Below, in pieces: positions 4,945 to 5,652 of a stretch of 5,652 nucleotides of DNA (position 1 is its first letter; each line of letters opens with the position of its first letter). The stretch lies in contig CALANM010000196.1 in the NCBI GenBank assembly GCA_937926065.1, positions 1-5,652 on the forward strand, given 5' to 3'. Under the pieces are notes generated by a model. It worked only from the letters and a program-made list of their open reading frames with translations. It was not told the origin of the DNA and made no database searches. The stretch is from an uncultured Microbacterium sp. Its GTDB lineage: Bacteria; Actinomycetota; Actinomycetes; Actinomycetales; Microbacteriaceae. The translations under genes and the position numbers were made by a program.

Positions 4945-5652
4945 CTAGTGAGTCACCGCCTTCTCCGCGCCGTGGCCCGTGAGCGACCGCACTTCCATCT
5001 CGGCGGCCTTGACCGGGTCCTCGTCCTTGCGAGAGGTGAGCGAGCCGATCCAGCCGAGGAGGAACCCGACGGGGATGGAGATGATGCCGGGGTTGTTGAG
5101 CGGCCAGATCGCCGTGCCGACGTTCTTGAACACGCTCGTCTCGGTGCCCCAGAACACGGGCGACAGCACGATGAGGATGATGGCCGCCGCCAGGCCGCCG
5201 TACATGCTCCACACCGCGCCCCGCGTCGTGAACCCACGCCAGAACAGCGAGTACAGGATCGTGGGGAGGTTCGCCGAGGCCGCCACCGCGAAGGCGAGGG
5301 CGACCAGGAACGCCACGTTCTGACCCTGCACGCCGACGCCGCCGATGATCGCCAGGATGCCGATCACCACCACGGTGCGGCGAGCGACCTTCACTTCGCC
5401 GTCCGGCGGCACATCGCCCTTCTTGACCACGTTCGCGTAGATGTCATGCGCGAACGAGGCGGCCGCCGTGATCGTGAGACCCGCCACGACCGCGAGGATC
5501 GTCGCGAACGCCACCGCCGAGATGAAGCCCAGCAGGAGCGGCCCGCCCAGATGGAACGCGAGAAGCGGCGCCGCCGAGTTCACCCCGCCGGGAGCGTTCT
5601 TGATGTTCTCGGGGCCGACGAGGGCGCCCGCACCGTAGCCCAGCACGAGCGT
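4945..5652 (-). CDS. actP: Cation/acetate (monocarboxylate) symporter, SSS family, C-terminal part (5' partial)
   Basis: Bases 5652 down to the TAG at 4947-4945 encode the last 235 residues; the frame stays open to the window end, so the N-terminus is outside. The protein is a sodium:solute symporter of the inner membrane, importing acetate and similar short monocarboxylates with a cation. It matches E. coli ActP closely: GFISAVAFATILAVVAGLT (fragment residues 42-60) then FAHDIYANV, a QNVAFLVALAFAVAAS helix (111-126), the FTTRGA loop (141-146), and a tail with LTGHGAE near the C-terminus. About five hydrophobic segments are visible (roughly 37-67, 91-107, 112-136, 145-166, 187-207), followed by a charged cytoplasmic tail. 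E. coli ActP is 549 residues, so a little under half is present. In actinobacteria the same family includes MctC of Corynebacterium glutamicum (pyruvate, acetate, propionate), so the substrate could be wider than acetate. An upstream DUF485 partner gene is typical but would lie outside the window. Confidence 0.87.
   Translation of the reverse strand, partial: TLVLGYGAGALVGPENIKNAPGGVNSAAPLLAFHLGGPLLLGFISAVAFATILAVVAGLTITAAASFAHDIYANVVKKGDVPPDGEVKVARRTVVVIGILAIIGGVGVQGQNVAFLVALAFAVAASANLPTILYSLFWRGFTTRGAVWSMYGGLAAAIILIVLSPVFWGTETSVFKNVGTAIWPLNNPGIISIPVGFLLGWIGSLTSRKDEDPVKAAEMEVRSLTGHGAEKAVTH

Noticed and set aside
4938..4945. Perfect palindrome GTTCGAAC, reminiscent of an actinobacterial LexA half-site
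   Set aside because: It lies at a convergent gene end over the actP stop codon, not near a promoter, and lacks the full-length spaced SOS box. It is probably chance.
4658..5212. Minus-strand open frame of 184 codons overlapping the Ogt-like gene and actP
   Set aside because: It is His/Arg/Gly-rich, crosses the terminator hairpin and two well-supported genes in other frames, and matches no family.

Overview
The window is about 70% G+C, uses actinobacterial-style signals (a likely leaderless start, GGAGG or weak ribosome sites, hairpins without U-tracts), and its proteins resemble those of Microbacteriaceae, most likely Microbacterium. The genus is an inference from composition and family resemblance; no search was run. 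It looks like ordinary chromosome: there is no insertion sequence, phage gene, tRNA, rRNA or CRISPR array.

Layout. (1) Bases 1-115, plus strand: the last 37 codons of the mechanosensitive channel gene mscL. (2) Bases 145-4093, minus strand: a two-gene unit, convergent with mscL. It holds a 1250-residue protein built like the DUF4011 / superfamily 1 helicase / Vsr-like (MTES_1575-type) nuclease proteins, followed with a 14-base overlap by a 69-residue disordered, highly charged protein. (3) Bases 4094-4326: a 233-base divergent promoter region. (4) Bases 4327-4863, plus strand: a full-length Ogt/MGMT-type O6-alkylguanine alkyltransferase homologue. (5) Bases 4864-4944: a convergent gap filled by a long hairpin, a likely two-way terminator. 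(6) Bases 4945-5652, minus strand: the C-terminal 235 residues of a sodium:solute symporter of the ActP/MctC acetate and monocarboxylate type, cut by the window end.

The centre is the part worth attention. Two divergently transcribed genes with DNA-processing ancestry both keep their fold-defining sequence in uninterrupted reading frames, yet both lack the residues needed for catalysis. The large protein has Gly for the Walker A Lys, Ala-Asp for the Walker B Asp-Glu, Thr for the motif III Gln, a rewritten motif V, and no visible first acidic residue in its nuclease-like domain; motifs IV and VI are intact. The alkyltransferase homologue has PVHRV in place of PCHRV, so the acceptor cysteine is Val, while the His, Glu, Tyr and Arg finger remain. 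They look like a pseudo-helicase and an alkyltransferase-like DNA binder under selection for something other than the ancestral reaction. That they work together is a guess from position alone.

A second signal is an 8-mer, GGCATCCG or its complement CGGATGCC, present eight times (the 7-mer core ten times) in genes and gaps alike, where random expectation at this composition is below one.
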